NCBI RefSeq assembly: GCF_014656215.1
Contig: NZ_BNBZ01000006.1
Coordinates: 1 to 64,000 of the forward strand
DNA length: 64,000 nucleotides
Origin: Streptomyces zaomyceticus
GTDB taxonomy: Bacteria; Actinomycetota; Actinomycetes; Streptomycetales; Streptomycetaceae
Direction of reading: 5' to 3'
Shown: positions 52,959 through 62,072 of the stretch, piece by piece
Numbering within the stretch: the first letter of the stretch is position 1
Layout of the letters: each line of letters starts with the position of its first letter
The notes under the pieces: generated by a model
Told to the model about the DNA's origin: nothing
The model's input: only the letters and a program-made list of their open reading frames with translations
The model's database searches: none
Made by a program: the position numbers and the translations under genes

Positions 52959-54173
52959 ATGGAACAGCACCGTGCCGTCGTCGTCGGAGCCGGCATCGGC
53001 GGCCTCACCGCCGCCGTCGCCCTCCACCTGAAGGGCTGGCAGGTCACCGTCCTGGAGCGCGCCGCCGACCTCGCCCCCGTCGGAGCCGGCATCGGCCTCG
53101 CCCCCAACTCCCAGCGCGCCCTCGATGTCATCGGCCTCGGCGACCGGGTCCGCGATCTCGCGGCCTGGCAGGGCGACGGCGGGATGCGTGCCCCCGGCGG
53201 CCGCTGGCTCGCCCGTACCGACGCCAAGGCCGCCGCCGCGCGCTTCGGCGGACCGCTCGTCCTCCTCCACCGCGCCACCCTCGTCGAGATCCTCGCCTCG
53301 GCCCTCCCCGACGGCGCCGTCCGCACCGGAGCCGCCGCCACGATCGTCGACCCCGGCGACGACCGGCGCCCCGCCCGGCTCGCCACCCCCGACGGCGAGA
53401 TCGAGGCCGCGCTCGTCGTCGCTGCCGACGGCATCCGCTCCGCGACCAGGCACACCCTCTTCCCCGAACACCCCGGTCTCCGTTACGCGGGCTGCACCAC
53501 CTGGCGGGTGGTCGTCCCCGCCCCCGAGCGCCCCTTCGCCCCGCACGAGACCTGGGGTGCCGGACGCCTGTGGGGCACCCAGCCCCTGAAGGACGGCAGG
53601 ATCTACGCGTACGCCATGGCCACCGCCCCCGCCGGCGGTCGAGCCGCCGACGACGAGAGGGCCGAACTCCTGCGCCTCTTCGGCGACTGGCACCACCCCG
53701 TCCCCGAGATCCTCTCCGCCGTCGACCCCGACCAGGTCCTGCGCCACGACGTCCACCACCTGCCCGACCCGCTGCCGGCCTTCCACCGGGGCCGGGTCGC
53801 CCTGCTCGGCGACGCCGCGCACGCGATGATGCCCAGCCTCGGCCAGGGCGGGAACCAGGCGATCGAGGACGCCGTCGTCCTCGCCCATCACGCCGGCCCC
53901 GCACCCGCCGTCCACCCCACCCGTGCCGCGCCCGGATTCCTCCCGAGTCGCGCGCTCGCCGCCTACACCGGCGACCGGCTGCCGCGTACCACCGCCATCG
54001 TCCGCAAGGCCGCCCGCACCGGAGCCCTCACGATGCTCGCCGCCCGCCCCGCCGTCGCCCTGCGCTCCACGCTCGTCGGCGCGGTCTCCCGCTTCGGCCC
54101 GGGCCTCGTCCTCCGCGGCTTCGACGGCATCGCGGACTGGCACCCGCCGGTGGCCCCGGCCCGGTCCGCGTAA
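52959..54173 (+). CDS. FAD-dependent monooxygenase
   Basis: 404 aa of the aromatic-hydroxylase class. FAD Rossmann motif V-G-A-G-I-G-G-L near the start, the middle A-A-D-G-I-R-S and the late G-D-A-A-H-A-M-M-P with G-Q-G-G-N-Q-A-I-E-D. It hydroxylates an aromatic or heterocyclic compound using NAD(P)H; the substrate is unknown. GAGGAG (52949-52954) precedes ATG 52959. Control by the divergent TetR is expected, perhaps as self-protection against a xenobiotic. Confidence 0.92.
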   Translation: MEQHRAVVVGAGIGGLTAAVALHLKGWQVTVLERAADLAPVGAGIGLAPNSQRALDVIGLGDRVRDLAAWQGDGGMRAPGGRWLARTDAKAAAARFGGPLVLLHRATLVEILASALPDGAVRTGAAATIVDPGDDRRPARLATPDGEIEAALVVAADGIRSATRHTLFPEHPGLRYAGCTTWRVVVPAPERPFAPHETWGAGRLWGTQPLKDGRIYAYAMATAPAGGRAADDERAELLRLFGDWHHPVPEILSAVDPDQVLRHDVHHLPDPLPAFHRGRVALLGDAAHAMMPSLGQGGNQAIEDAVVLAHHAGPAPAVHPTRAAPGFLPSRALAAYTGDRLPRTTAIVRKAARTGALTMLAARPAVALRSTLVGAVSRFGPGLVLRGFDGIADWHPPVAPARSA

Positions 54174-54232
54174 GCTGACCAGCGCGAACGGCCCACGCGT
54201 CCAGGGCCTGTGGAGACGACAAGGGAGACCCC

Positions 54233-55138
54233 GTGAAGGTTGGCTGCATCGGACTCGGCGACATCGCGCAGAAGGCGTACCTGCCCGTCCTCGCCACCCT
54301 CCCCGGGGTCGAACTCCACCTCCAGACCCGGACGGCGGCGACGCTCGACAAGGTCGCCGACACCCTCCACCTGCCCGCCGCGCAGCGCCACCGCGATCTC
54401 GACTCGCTGCTCTCCGCCGGACTCGACGCCGCGTTCGTCCACGCCCCGACCGCCGCCCACGCGGAGATCGTCGGCCGGCTCCTCGACGCGGGCGTCCCCA
54501 CCTACGTCGACAAGCCCCTCGCGTACGAGTACGCCGACTCCGAGCGGATCGTGGAGCTCGCCGAGAAGCGTTCGGTCGGCCTCGCCGTCGGCTTCAACCG
54601 CCGCCTCGCCCCCTCCTACGCCCAGTGCGTCGAGCACCCGCGTGAACTGATCCTCCTTCAGAAGAACCGGGTCGGACTGCCCGAGGACCCGCGCACGCTC
54701 GTGCTCGACGACTTCATCCACGTCGTCGACACCCTGAGGTTCCTGCTCCCCGGCGACATCGAGCACGTCGACGTACGCGCCCGGATCCGGGACGGACTGA
54801 TGCACCACGTCGTGCTCCAGCTGTCCGGCGACGGCTTCACCGCCATCGGCATGATGAACCGGATGAACGGCTCCACCGAGGAGATCCTCGAAGTCTCCGG
54901 ACAGGACACCAAGCGCCAGGTCGTCAATCTCTCCGACGTCGTCGACCACAAGGGCCAGCCCACCCTGCGGCGGCGCGGCGACTGGGTGCCCGTGGCCCGC
55001 CAGCGCGGGATCGAGCAGGCCGTACTCGCCTTCCTCGACGCCGTACGCGAAGGGCGGGTGCTCAGCGCCCGCGACGCCCTGCTGACCCACGAGCTGTGCG
55101 AGCGCGTCGTGCGCGAGGCGCTGACCCAGGCCTCCTGA
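54233..55138 (+). CDS. Gfo/Idh/MocA family oxidoreductase
   Basis: 301 aa. Rossmann motif G-C-I-G-L-G-D-I-A at 4-12, D-K-P near 93 in place of the usual E-K-P, and a C-terminal alpha/beta domain (L-D-D-F-I-H-V-V-D). Members oxidise or reduce sugar-like or inositol-like substrates with NAD(P). AAGGGAGA precedes the GTG start. Its last 77 nt overlap the 3' end of the opposing lnt gene. Confidence 0.9.
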   Translation: MKVGCIGLGDIAQKAYLPVLATLPGVELHLQTRTAATLDKVADTLHLPAAQRHRDLDSLLSAGLDAAFVHAPTAAHAEIVGRLLDAGVPTYVDKPLAYEYADSERIVELAEKRSVGLAVGFNRRLAPSYAQCVEHPRELILLQKNRVGLPEDPRTLVLDDFIHVVDTLRFLLPGDIEHVDVRARIRDGLMHHVVLQLSGDGFTAIGMMNRMNGSTEEILEVSGQDTKRQVVNLSDVVDHKGQPTLRRRGDWVPVARQRGIEQAVLAFLDAVREGRVLSARDALLTHELCERVVREALTQAS

Positions 55139-56825
55139 GCCCGCCGGAGCCCTCGGCGGCGCACACCGCGCCCACCACGACGAGCGCCAGGTACAGCGGC
55201 CAGTCGCCCCACCGGACATAGGCCGTCGTCGTATCCGAGAGCGGCAGCTCGCGGACGGCGACGGCGCTCGCGTCCGTGCCGAGCACGGGCCCGATCCGGC
55301 GCCCGTCCGGGCCGTAGGCCGCGCTGACCCCGGTGAGTGTGGCGTGGGCGACGGGCCGGCCGGTCTCCGCGGCCCGCAGCGCCGCCAGGGACGCGTGCTG
55401 GTCCGGCGCCCAGCTGTCCTGGAACGTGCTGGTCGCCGACTGGACGACCAGGAGCGCGGCGCCGTCCCGGACCAGATGCCTGCTCATGTCGGGGAACGCG
55501 GACTCGAAGCAGATCAGGGGTCCGATCGGCAGTCCGGGCCCGTCGCCGGTGCCGGGCAGCGTCATCACGACCGGCGTGGTGCCCCGCCGCCGGTCCTCGT
55601 CGGCGGCCTTGCCGACCGACGTCACCCAGCCGAGGACACCGCGTGCCGGGACGTATTCGCCGAACGGCACCAGCCGCATCTTGTCGTAGCGCTGACCCGT
55701 GAACCCCGCCGGACCGAACAGCACGGCGCTCTTGAAGATGCCCGGGCGGTCGGTCCTGCGCGCGTCCACGTTCACCAGGAGCGGCGCGCCGACCTCGCGC
55801 GCGAGCGCGGAGAGCCGGGCGGCGATGTCGGGACGGCCCGCCGGGTCGGCGCTCACCCCGCTCTCCCCCCACAGCACCAGGTCGAGGTCCTGCCCGGCGA
55901 GCGAACGGGTCAGTTCCTCGGCGCGGTCGAACCGCCGCTCGGCCCCCTCCGAACCGTCGAACACCCCCGGCTGTACGAGGGCCACCCGTACCGTCCCGCT
56001 CTCGCGGGGCGACCCGACCCCCCACGCGGCCGTGCCAACGACGAGTGCGCAGGCCGCGATCCCCGCGACCCCGACGGCACGCAGCCCCGGGGCCGCCACG
56101 AGCAGGGCCACGGCCGTGTTGGCCGCCACCACGAGCAGGCTCACCAGCCACACCCCGCCGATCGAGGCGAGCCGCAGCGCAGCCGGAAGCTCCCACTGGC
56201 TCGCCCCGAGCAGGCCCCACGGACCGCCCAGCCCCTCCCAGGAACGGACCAGTTCGATCAGCAGCCAGCCGGAGGGCACGGCGATCAGGCCGGCGGCGGC
56301 CCGCGGTACCGAGGGCACACCGCCCAGCAGGGACCGCACGAGCAACGCCCACGGCAGCCACAGCAGGCCGAGCAGCGCGGCGACCGGAAGGAAGAAGACG
56401 TGCAGGCTGGGCAGGAGCCAGTGGTGGACGGCGAGGACGAAGCCGATGCCGCCGAGCCAGCCGTCCAGCGCGGCGCGGCGCGGCCCGGGAGCCGTACGGA
56501 TCAGGAGCAGCCAGGGGACGAGCGCCAGATAGGCCCACCACCACAGGCCGAGGGCGGGGAAGGCGAGCGCGGGCAGCGCGCCGCAGCCGACGGCGAGGAG
56601 GGAACGCCCGGCGGCCCGACGCCGGGCGGGCCATCGGGCGGATCCGCGGACGGGCCCTCGGGGCGGGGGGCGGGTCGGGTCAGGGCGCCGATCCCGGTCA
56701 CGGTCACGGTCCTGGTCCTCGGCGTGGCTCTGCTCCCGGGCCCGCTCCTGAGCGCGCTCCTGGTCCCGGCCCGGCTGCCGGCGGTCGCCCGGTTCTCGGT
56801 CCCCGTTCACGAACGGAATTCGCAT
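55062..56825 (-). CDS. lnt: Apolipoprotein N-acyltransferase
   Basis: 587 aa. A charged, repetitive N-terminal tail (R-D-R-D-R-D runs, about 60 residues) precedes several membrane helices and a C-terminal nitrilase domain. The triad is in W-G-E-S-G-V (Glu near 319), Y-D-K-M-R-L-V-P-F-G-E-Y (Lys near 381) and I-C-F-E-S (Cys near 438). It adds the third acyl chain to lipoproteins; the window encodes three likely clients. The 3' end overlaps the opposing Gfo/Idh gene by 77 nt. Confidence 0.93.
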   Translation of the reverse strand: MRIPFVNGDREPGDRRQPGRDQERAQERAREQSHAEDQDRDRDRDRRPDPTRPPPRGPVRGSARWPARRRAAGRSLLAVGCGALPALAFPALGLWWWAYLALVPWLLLIRTAPGPRRAALDGWLGGIGFVLAVHHWLLPSLHVFFLPVAALLGLLWLPWALLVRSLLGGVPSVPRAAAGLIAVPSGWLLIELVRSWEGLGGPWGLLGASQWELPAALRLASIGGVWLVSLLVVAANTAVALLVAAPGLRAVGVAGIAACALVVGTAAWGVGSPRESGTVRVALVQPGVFDGSEGAERRFDRAEELTRSLAGQDLDLVLWGESGVSADPAGRPDIAARLSALAREVGAPLLVNVDARRTDRPGIFKSAVLFGPAGFTGQRYDKMRLVPFGEYVPARGVLGWVTSVGKAADEDRRRGTTPVVMTLPGTGDGPGLPIGPLICFESAFPDMSRHLVRDGAALLVVQSATSTFQDSWAPDQHASLAALRAAETGRPVAHATLTGVSAAYGPDGRRIGPVLGTDASAVAVRELPLSDTTTAYVRWGDWPLYLALVVVGAVCAAEGSGGLRRPGSAPRARRARTARGSAGRRGR

Positions 56826-56939
56826 GGCATGCCTCCGCCCTTGCCTTCAGTGTCGGGCGTGAACGGGTCCGGCGCGGCCCGGACGGCCCCGACCCTCGGC
56901 GGCCAGCTCCCCGGGGCCGCTCGGACCGGAGCCCTCGGC

Positions 56940-57386
56940 TCACTGGTGGCGGCGCCACCGCTCGTCGACGACGACCGAGCTCAGGCGCCAGCCGTCGACG
57001 GTCCTCAGCGCGCCGAACGCGTACCGGCCGCCGCAGACGAAGTCCTCGCCGGAGGTGAACCGCATCGGATTGACGTAGTCGGCGCGGATGTCCGCGGCGT
57101 CGCCCGTCTCCGGGTAGCCGGCCGGTTCCCGGAAGAGGACCCGCCGGTTCACGATCAAGTGCTGGCGTACGGGAAAGAGCGTCATCGTCTCGGCGAGCCA
57201 GTCGGCCACCTCGGCCGCCGGTCCCTCGATGCCGCCCGACCCCCGGTAGTCGGCCCGGCCGTCCGGAGCGAACAGCGCCCGGTAGGCGGTCCAGTCGGAG
57301 TCGTCCACGGCCGCCGCGTACCCGGTGATCAGGTCGTCGACGGCGAGTCGGTCCATCACGGTCGCGAGGTCCACGCGCTGCGTCAT
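56940..57386 (-). CDS. SnoaL/NTF2-like protein
   Basis: 148 aa with an NTF2-like cone fold: D-L-I-T-G-Y-A-A-A-V-D-D-S-D-W-T-A-Y-R-A-L-F at about 17-38 and a late G-R-Y-A-F-G-A-L-R-T-V-D-G-W-R-L. Such domains act as polyketide cyclases, dehydratases or binding modules. ATG 57386 is the likely start; a longer reading is Pro/Gly-rich. Its role is unknown. Confidence 0.83.
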   Translation of the reverse strand: MTQRVDLATVMDRLAVDDLITGYAAAVDDSDWTAYRALFAPDGRADYRGSGGIEGPAAEVADWLAETMTLFPVRQHLIVNRRVLFREPAGYPETGDAADIRADYVNPMRFTSGEDFVCGGRYAFGALRTVDGWRLSSVVVDERWRRHQ

Positions 57387-57503
57387 CGGATCAGTGTCGG
57401 GCAGGCCGGGCCAGGGGCCAAGGGGCGTGCGTGCGGGGGTTCCGGGGCCGTGGCCGACACCCATGTGCCGGCCGTCCCGGCGCGCGCATCCCGTCGTCGG
57501 GTG

Positions 57504-58376
57504 TCAGTCCCCGGACTCGCCCGCGTGCGGGCTCAGGGTGTCGGTGCCGACGAGGACGAAGAGGAGGATGCCGAGGAGGATCCGGTAGATCACGAAGGGC
57601 ATGAAGCTCTTGGTGGTGATGAACTTCATGAACCAGGCGATCACCGCGTAACCGACGGCGAAGGCGATGATCGTGGCGAAGATCGTCGGGCCCCAGGAGA
57701 CGTGCCCCTCGCCCGCGTCCTTCAGTTCGTACGCGCCCGAGGCGAGGACCGCCGGGATCGCGAGGAGGAAGGAGTACCGCGCGGCCGCCTCGCGGGAGTA
57801 GCCCATGAGGAGACCGCCGGAGATGGTGGCGCCCGAGCGGGAGACGCCCGGGATCAGGGCCATCGCCTGGCAGACGCCGAAGATCAGGCCGTCCTTCACG
57901 TTGAGGTCCTTGAGCGACTTGCGCTCGCGGACGGCCCGGTGGCGGCCGCCGGCCTCGTCGCGGGCGGCGAGCCGGTCCGCGACACCGAGGACGATGCCCA
58001 TGACGATCAGGGTGGTGGCGATCAGCCGCAGGTCACGGAAGGGGCCCTCGATCTGGTCCTTGAGCGTGATGCCGAGGACACCGATCGGGATCGAGCCGAC
58101 GATCACCAGCCAGCCCATCTGGGCGTCGTGGTCGGAGCGCATCGCCTTGTCGGTGAGCGAGCGGAACCAGGCCGTGACGATCCGCGCGATGTCCTTGCGG
58201 AAGTAGATCAGGACCGCGGTCTCCGTGCCGATCTGGGTGATCGCCGTGAATGCCGCCCCCGGGTCCTCCCAGCCGGCGAAGGCCGCGGTGAGACGGAGGT
58301 GCGCGCTGGAGGAGATGGGAAGGAACTCCGTCAGCCCCTGGACGAGTCCGAGGATGAACGATTCGAACCAACTCAT
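57504..58376 (-). CDS. uppP: Undecaprenyl-diphosphatase
   Basis: 290 aa polytopic membrane enzyme recycling the cell-wall lipid carrier and giving bacitracin tolerance. Both signatures are intact: [11 protein letters not shown] near residues 16-26 and [10 protein letters not shown] near 176-185. It lies alone; streptomycetes often have more than one copy. Confidence 0.96.
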   Translation of the reverse strand: MSWFESFILGLVQGLTEFLPISSSAHLRLTAAFAGWEDPGAAFTAITQIGTETAVLIYFRKDIARIVTAWFRSLTDKAMRSDHDAQMGWLVIVGSIPIGVLGITLKDQIEGPFRDLRLIATTLIVMGIVLGVADRLAARDEAGGRHRAVRERKSLKDLNVKDGLIFGVCQAMALIPGVSRSGATISGGLLMGYSREAAARYSFLLAIPAVLASGAYELKDAGEGHVSWGPTIFATIIAFAVGYAVIAWFMKFITTKSFMPFVIYRILLGILLFVLVGTDTLSPHAGESGD

Positions 58377-58457
58377 GGGGCTAGTGCCATCCCGTTATGT
58401 ACGTGTGCCGTCAGAAGGTCGAGCGCAGCGTACCTTCCCAAAGTGACGGGTCCGTGG

Positions 58458-58928
58458 TCAGCCTTCCCGGGGGGCCTCGGGGCCCGCCGTCGTCCAACCG
58501 GGGGCCCGGACATGGACGGTGAGGCTCTCCCGGTCGGCCTCGTCGCCGCAGTGGGCGCACACCACCCGGGGGCTGAGGACCTCCCCGCAGCGGTGCTCCA
58601 GGACGACCGGGCGGTCGTCGGTGTTGAGGTGGCGGTCGCCCCAGGCCATCAGGGTCATCAGGACCGGCTGGAGCTCCTCGCCGGCGGCCGTGGCCCGGTA
58701 CTCGAACCGCTGCGGGCGCTCGTTGTACTGCACTTTCTCCAGGATCCCGGCCTCGACGAGCCTCTTGAGGCGGGTGGTGAGGATGTCGCGGGGGGCGGCG
58801 GTGTTGCGGGCGATCCGGTCGAAGCGGCGCACGCCGAGGGAGACCTCGCGGAGCACGAGCAGCGAGTACTTCTCACCGACGAGCGCGAGCGTGTCGGCGA
58901 TGGAGCAGGGGCGGGGGGCTGCCTTCAT
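58458..58928 (-). CDS. HxlR-family transcriptional regulator
   Basis: 156 aa: HxlR winged helix with C-S-I-A-D-T-L-A-L-V-G-E-K-Y-S near the start, R-R-F-D-R-I-A-R-N, L-T-T-R-L-K-R-L-V-E and E-Y-R; a C-terminal part has two C-x2-C-like features (H-R-C-G and V-C-A-H-C-G). TACGCT on the minus strand (58940-58935) ends six bases before ATG 58928, suggesting a leaderless mRNA. It is divergent from a thiolase gene across matching palindromes and is its likely repressor. Confidence 0.9.
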   Translation of the reverse strand: MKAAPRPCSIADTLALVGEKYSLLVLREVSLGVRRFDRIARNTAAPRDILTTRLKRLVEAGILEKVQYNERPQRFEYRATAAGEELQPVLMTLMAWGDRHLNTDDRPVVLEHRCGEVLSPRVVCAHCGDEADRESLTVHVRAPGWTTAGPEAPREG

Positions 58929-58957
58929 GGGGCAAGCGTAGGCCAGCGGGAGGGTGG

Positions 58958-59022
58958 TGGGTTCGAAAACCCAACTCAGCATGCAGATGTGGGTTTGGAA
59001 ACCCAACTCACTGGGATAAGTT
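58958..59022. promoter_or_regulatory. HxlR/thiolase control region with two operators
   Basis: TGGGTT-CGAA-AACCCA (58958-58973) and TGGGTTT-GG-AAACCCA (58990-59005) are each followed by ACTCA. A third half-site, CCAACTCA, is at 59047-59054. TAAGTT (59017-59022) is the thiolase -10, and the second operator covers its -35. Confidence 0.8.
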
Positions 59023-59064
59023 ACCGATGAGTGTTGGTCCAGTCATCCAACTCAGGAGCCTGTC

Positions 59065-60234
59065 ATGCGCGACGCCGTCATCGTCGAAGCCGTCCGGACC
59101 CCGATAGGGAAGGGCAAGGCGGGCGGAGCCCTGTCCCATGTCCACCCCGTCGCCCTCCTCTCCCACACCCTGCGCGCCCTGATCGAACGCAGCGGCATCG
59201 ACCCCGCCCTCGTCGACGACGTGATCGGCGGCACCGTCGACCAGGTCGGTGAACAGGCGATGAACATCACGCGCTACGCCTGGCTCGGCGCCGGGTTCCC
59301 CGAGTCCGTGCCCGCCACCACCGTCGACCGGCAGTGCGGCTCCTCCCAGCAGGCCGTGCACTTCGCCGCCCAGGGCGTCCTCTCCGGGGCGTACGACATC
59401 GCCGTCGCCTGTGGAGTGGAGTCCATGAGCCGGGTTCCCATGTGGTCGAACGTGCCGCCCGGCGCAGACCCCTTCGGGCCCGGCGTCGCCGAGCGCTACA
59501 CCGAGGGCCTGGTCCCGCAGGGCGTCAGCGCCGAGCTCATCGCCGCCAAGTGGTCGATCGGCCGCGAGGCCATGGACGCGTTCGCCACGACCTCGCACAC
59601 CAAGGCGGCCCGCGCCTGGGGCGCGGGACTCCTCGACGCCGAGGTCGCCCCCTACGGGGACGTCCGCCGCGACGAGTCGGTGCGCCCCTCGACCACCCCC
59701 GAGATCCTCGCGGGGCTCCGGCCCTCGTTCGAGGATCCGGCCTTCGCCGAGCGCTTCCCGCAGATCGACTGGTCCGTCACGGCCGGCAACAGCAGCCCCG
59801 TCAACGACGGCGCCTCCGCCGTGCTCGTCATGGCCGCCGACACCGCCCGGAGCCTCGGACTGCGGCCCCTCGCCCGGCTGCACGGCTTCGCCGTGACCGG
59901 ATCCGACCCGCTGCTCATGCTCACCGGCGTCATCCCCGCCACCGAGAAGGTGCTGCGCCGGTCGGGTCTCGCCCTCGCCGACATCGACCTCTTCGAGATC
60001 AACGAGGCCTTCGCGAGCGTGGTCCTCGCCTGGCAGCAGGAGACCGGCGCGGACCCGGCCAAGGTCAACGTCCACGGCGGCGCGATCGCCCTGGGCCACC
60101 CGCTCGGCGCCAGTGGCACCCGTCTCACCACGACCCTCGTCCACGCGCTGCGGGCGCGGGGGGCCCGCTACGGGCTCCAGGCGATGTGCGAGGCGGGCGG
60201 TCTGGCCAACGCGATGATCGTCGAGGCGCTCTGA
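59065..60234 (+). CDS. Thiolase (acetyl-CoA C-acetyltransferase family)
   Basis: 389 aa thiolase. The nucleophile is C91 in D-R-Q-C-G-S-S, the histidine is in G-H-P-L-G-A-S-G and the second cysteine in M-C-E-A-G-G near 377. It cleaves or forms beta-ketoacyl-CoA, either in fatty-acid degradation or acetoacetyl-CoA synthesis. ATG 59065 follows CAGGAG. The divergent HxlR and operators indicate inducible expression. Confidence 0.95.
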   Translation: MRDAVIVEAVRTPIGKGKAGGALSHVHPVALLSHTLRALIERSGIDPALVDDVIGGTVDQVGEQAMNITRYAWLGAGFPESVPATTVDRQCGSSQQAVHFAAQGVLSGAYDIAVACGVESMSRVPMWSNVPPGADPFGPGVAERYTEGLVPQGVSAELIAAKWSIGREAMDAFATTSHTKAARAWGAGLLDAEVAPYGDVRRDESVRPSTTPEILAGLRPSFEDPAFAERFPQIDWSVTAGNSSPVNDGASAVLVMAADTARSLGLRPLARLHGFAVTGSDPLLMLTGVIPATEKVLRRSGLALADIDLFEINEAFASVVLAWQQETGADPAKVNVHGGAIALGHPLGASGTRLTTTLVHALRARGARYGLQAMCEAGGLANAMIVEAL

Positions 60235-60259
60235 CCCGAACGTGCCGCCGCCGGCGTTC

Positions 60260-60350
60260 GGCGGGTGCCGCGCCTCGGTTCCGGAGGGTGCGGCCCATCG
60301 GTCCGGCGGTTGCCGTTCCTCGGCTCCGGCGGGTGCCGCTCCTCGGTTCC
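60260..60350. repeat. 23-bp imperfect repeats after the thiolase gene
   Basis: Three copies of a GGCGGGTGCCGCTCCTCGG-type unit (60260-60282, 60305-60327, 60328-60350) fill the gap between the converging thiolase and TVP38 genes. The last two are directly adjacent. Confidence 0.75.
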
Positions 60351-60370
60351 GGAGATGCCGCCCGCCGGCT

Positions 60371-61138
60371 CTACCGCGTGCTGCCCACCGGCTCCGGTTC
60401 CGGAGCGTCGGCGGTGGAGAAGGAGGGGGCCGGGGCCGGAGCGCGCAGGCCGTGCCGCTTGCGCCAGGCCACCACCGCCGCGGCGAGACCCGACAGGACG
60501 ATGAACCCCGCCGAGAAGAGGAAGGCCGGCGAGCCCGGGGAATCGGCCTGGGCACCCGCCACGACATAGGCCGCCGTGTTCGGCACCGAGCCGATCGCCG
60601 TCGCCAGGAGGAACGGCACGTATCCCATCCGGGAGACCGCGGCGCAGTAGTTGGCCGCCGCGAACGGAACCCCCGGGAACAGCCGGATCGCCAGCATCGA
60701 CCGGAACCCGTGGCGGCTGAGCTGCCCGTCGGCCGCCGTCAGCCAGCGGCCGCGCACCAGCGGTCGCAGCGCGTCCTGTCCCAGGTAACGGCCGAGGGTG
60801 AAGGCGATCCCGGCGCCGAGCACCGTCCCCGCGAGCGCCGCCGTCAGACCGGCGGCGGAGCCGAAGAGCGCGCCCGCCGCGAGGTTGAGCACCGGGCGGG
60901 GTACGAACGCCGCCGTGCACACGCCGTACGCGAGACCGAAGAGCAGCACCGCCCCGGCGCCGCTCGTCTGCGGCGGCCAGCCCGAGGCGAGCAGCCGCTG
61001 CGGCTCGTACAGCACCACGAGGGCCGCCGCCGTGAGCAGCAGCGCGGCGAGCATCGAGAGGCGTGCGCGGGGCGCGAGCAGGGCCCGGGAGCAGCGGACG
61101 GCGACGGAGCCCGGCGGCCGGGGCGCGGGAGCGAGCAT
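60371..61138 (-). CDS. TVP38/TMEM64 (VTT domain) membrane protein
   Basis: 255 aa with about five membrane segments; the VTT/SNARE-associated core includes L-N-L-A-A-G-A-L-F-G, G-R-Y-L-G-Q-D and R-L-F-P-G-V-P-F-A-A-A-N-Y. Such proteins are related to DedA lipid scramblases and transporters. The minus-strand box TACTCT (61150-61145) ends six bases before ATG 61138, so the mRNA is probably leaderless. Confidence 0.9.
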   Translation of the reverse strand: MLAPAPRPPGSVAVRCSRALLAPRARLSMLAALLLTAAALVVLYEPQRLLASGWPPQTSGAGAVLLFGLAYGVCTAAFVPRPVLNLAAGALFGSAAGLTAALAGTVLGAGIAFTLGRYLGQDALRPLVRGRWLTAADGQLSRHGFRSMLAIRLFPGVPFAAANYCAAVSRMGYVPFLLATAIGSVPNTAAYVVAGAQADSPGSPAFLFSAGFIVLSGLAAAVVAWRKRHGLRAPAPAPSFSTADAPEPEPVGSTR

Positions 61139-61322
61139 TCGGGGAGAGTAACGGACGCGTCAGTATGATCGCCGTAATGTGCGTCATGTCCGTCCACGGC
61201 GGAGGCGGGCCGCATCACCGCCGCCCGACGTACAGCCCGGCGTATCGCCCGATGTGAGGGCGGACGACGGGCCGACGGACCGCGTGCACGACGCAGGACA
61301 GGCCGTACGACAGGGAGGCCCC

Positions 61323-62048
61323 ATGACCGGCACCGCGACGCCCGTCGGCGCCCTCGTCGACATCCCGGACAGCGCCCTCGCCGACACCGTCCTCGAGCGG
61401 CTCACCACGGTCTACCCGGCCGCCGGGAACCCGTTCCGGGCGCAGGAGATGGTCGCGTACATGAAGGGCGTCGCCCCCTTCCTCGGCCTTCGCACCCCCG
61501 AACGCCGGGCCCTGTCCCGCACCGTCCTCGACGGCACCCCGCGCCCCGACGAGCGGGACTGCGCCGCCGTCGCCCTGCGCTGCTTCGCCCTGCCCGAGCG
61601 CGAGTACCACTACTTCGCCGTCGACTATCTGCGGCGCCACGTGAAGCGCTGCTCCTCCGGGTTCCTGCCCGTCGCCCGACGGCTCGTCACCACCGTCTCC
61701 TGGTGGGACACCGTCGACCACCTCGCCGCCCACGTCGTCGGTGGCCTGGTGGCGGCCGACCCCTCCCTCGGCGCCCGCATGGACGAGTGGATCGAGGACG
61801 AGGACCTCTGGGTGGCCCGCACCGCGCTCCTGCACCAGCTGCGCTTCAAAGAGGCGACCGACGCCGACCGGCTCTTCGCCCACTGCCTGCGCCGCGCCGC
61901 CGACACGGACTTCTTCCTCCGCAAGGCCATCGGCTGGAGCCTGCGCGAGTACGCCAAGACCGCCCCGTCCGAGGTCCGCGCCTTCGTCGCCGCGCACTCC
62001 ACGCGGCTCTCCCCCCTCTCCGTACGAGAGGCCCTCAAGCACCTCTGA
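61323..62048 (+). CDS. DNA alkylation repair protein, AlkD-like
   Basis: 241 aa made of HEAT-like helical repeats: M-K-G-V-A-P-F-L-G-L-R-T-P-E-R-R, Y-H-Y-F-A-V-D-Y-L and V-S-W-W-D-T-V-D-H, and L-R-K-A-I-G-W-S-L-R-E-Y near the end. AlkD enzymes excise cationic alkylated bases without flipping them out. GGGAGG (61312-61317) precedes ATG 61323. Confidence 0.92.
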   Translation: MTGTATPVGALVDIPDSALADTVLERLTTVYPAAGNPFRAQEMVAYMKGVAPFLGLRTPERRALSRTVLDGTPRPDERDCAAVALRCFALPEREYHYFAVDYLRRHVKRCSSGFLPVARRLVTTVSWWDTVDHLAAHVVGGLVAADPSLGARMDEWIEDEDLWVARTALLHQLRFKEATDADRLFAHCLRRAADTDFFLRKAIGWSLREYAKTAPSEVRAFVAAHSTRLSPLSVREALKHL

Positions 62049-62072
62049 TCCCGCCCCCGGCACAATGAGGGC

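Noticed and set aside
55344..59030. 1228-aa open frame on the plus strand opposite lnt, SnoaL, uppP and hxlR
   Set aside because: It spans four well-supported minus-strand genes and is low-complexity Arg/Gly/Pro/Ala. High-GC shadow frame.
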